Positions 63,537 to 64,000 of a stretch of 64,000 bases of DNA are shown here, piece after piece. This DNA is from Saccharomonospora sp. CUA-673 (GTDB taxonomy: Bacteria > Actinomycetota > Actinomycetes > Mycobacteriales > Pseudonocardiaceae), in contig NZ_MKKE01000044.1 in NCBI RefSeq assembly GCF_001942305.1, forward strand, positions 124,001-188,000, in the 5' to 3' direction. Numbering within the stretch: position 1 is the stretch's first letter; every line of letters starts with the position of its first letter. A program made the position numbers and the translations under genes. The notes beneath the pieces are model-generated. The model ran no database searches. It saw only the letters and a program-made list of their open reading frames with translations, and had not been told where the DNA came from.

Positions 63537-64000
63537 ATGGCGACCAGCGGAAAAGCCAGTGCGCAGCGAACCCGAGGCAGGGTCGAGACCCTGCCGAGCG
63601 GCGCGCTCCGCGTCACCGTCTACGCCGGTATCGACGCGATGACCGGACGTAGGCACTACCTCCGTGAGACAGTCCCGGCCGGTCCCGACGCGGCCAAGCA
63701 AGCCGAGAACGTCCGCATCAAGCTCGTCAACGAGGTCAACCAGCAGCGCAGTCCACGCACGAATGCGACCGTCAACCAGCTCATGGATCGTTACCTTGAG
63801 CTGCTGGATGTCGACACCACCACCCGGCGCCGCTACGAAACAGTCATCCGGAGTCACGTCCGACCGCTGATCGGCAAGCTCACACTAGCCAAGCTCGATG
63901 CCGAGACGATCGACTCCTTCTACCGAACGCTGCGCACCTGCCGGACGCACTGCGGAGGCCGGCAGTTCGTCGAGCACGACGTCAAACACGACCATGGCCG
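63537..64000 (+). CDS. tyrosine-type integrase, 3' end outside window
   Basis: The frame from ATG 63537 is open to the window edge (154 codons). It starts MATSGKASAQRTRGRVETLP and has an N-terminal arm-binding domain (SGALRVTVYAGIDAMTGRRH) and a SAM-like core-binding domain (NATVNQLMDRYLELL, TTTRRRYETVIRSHVRPLIG). The order matches actinobacterial tyrosine integrases of AICE or prophage type. The catalytic domain lies beyond the window. There is no normal ribosome site; a leaderless mRNA with -10 TAACCT (63525-63530) is possible. Confidence 0.82.
   Translation, partial: MATSGKASAQRTRGRVETLPSGALRVTVYAGIDAMTGRRHYLRETVPAGPDAAKQAENVRIKLVNEVNQQRSPRTNATVNQLMDRYLELLDVDTTTRRRYETVIRSHVRPLIGKLTLAKLDAETIDSFYRTLRTCRTHCGGRQFVEHDVKHDHG

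Overview
The window is high-GC actinobacterial DNA: GTG starts, ATGA/GTGA gene overlaps, GGAGG ribosome sites and long spurious antisense frames. The right-hand core (48980-63225) follows the gene order and strands of the Mycobacterium tuberculosis mprA-mprB-pepD-moaB2-mscL / ruc-5-FCL-galU-moeA1-rimJ-Rv0996 region. That points to Mycobacteriales or Pseudonocardiales; the gene content and codon use fit a Pseudonocardiaceae member best (inference).

Positions 1 to about 48834 look like one end of a large integrative conjugative element sitting at the 3' end of tRNA-Ala(CGC) (48835-48907, minus), with a large serine recombinase (47070-48926) at the junction. From left to right it carries: (a) a stand-alone 5'-3' exonuclease and a PIG-L deacetylase / DegT aminotransferase / Gfo-Idh oxidoreductase / methyltransferase set (1-4208); (b) small and hypothetical genes on the minus strand, a LigT-like phosphodiesterase and an XRE-type regulator (4243-7917); (c) a queD-queE 7-deazaguanine cassette and a decayed NUDIX gene (8227-10575); (d) a complete Tad/Flp-type pilus locus with prepilin peptidase, CpaB-, TadZ-, TadA-, TadB-, TadC-, pilin- and TadE/G-like genes and a LysM-BTAD regulator (10579-22271); (e) a block of element genes including a DNA sliding-clamp homologue, an Ssd/CpaE-like protein and an incomplete N6-methylase, whose genes are separated by strong hairpins and one elaborate structured RNA candidate (22302-30650); (f) a minus-strand type IV secretion operon running 42891 to 30674 (VirB2-, VirB6-, PrgI-, VirB4- and VirD4-like proteins, replication-relaxation protein, cell-wall hydrolase); (g) three DNA-methylase-like genes in tandem and the recombinase (43403-48926).

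The core segment 48980-63225 holds glpR, rimJ, glp (moeA), galU, 5-formyl-THF cyclo-ligase, ruc with a CIRCE operator, mscL, moaB, pepD, galT-deoR, mprAB and a NarL-type regulator. It ends at tRNA-Arg(CCT) (63383-63455), directly followed by a tyrosine integrase that runs off the window, so a second integrated element starts there.

At least 19 genes, both in the element and in the conserved core, are each broken by a loss of one base (21 events), mostly beside G/C runs. The uniform direction and the presence in conserved core genes suggest sequencing or assembly deletions rather than biological decay. I annotate those genes as single CDSs spanning the shift.
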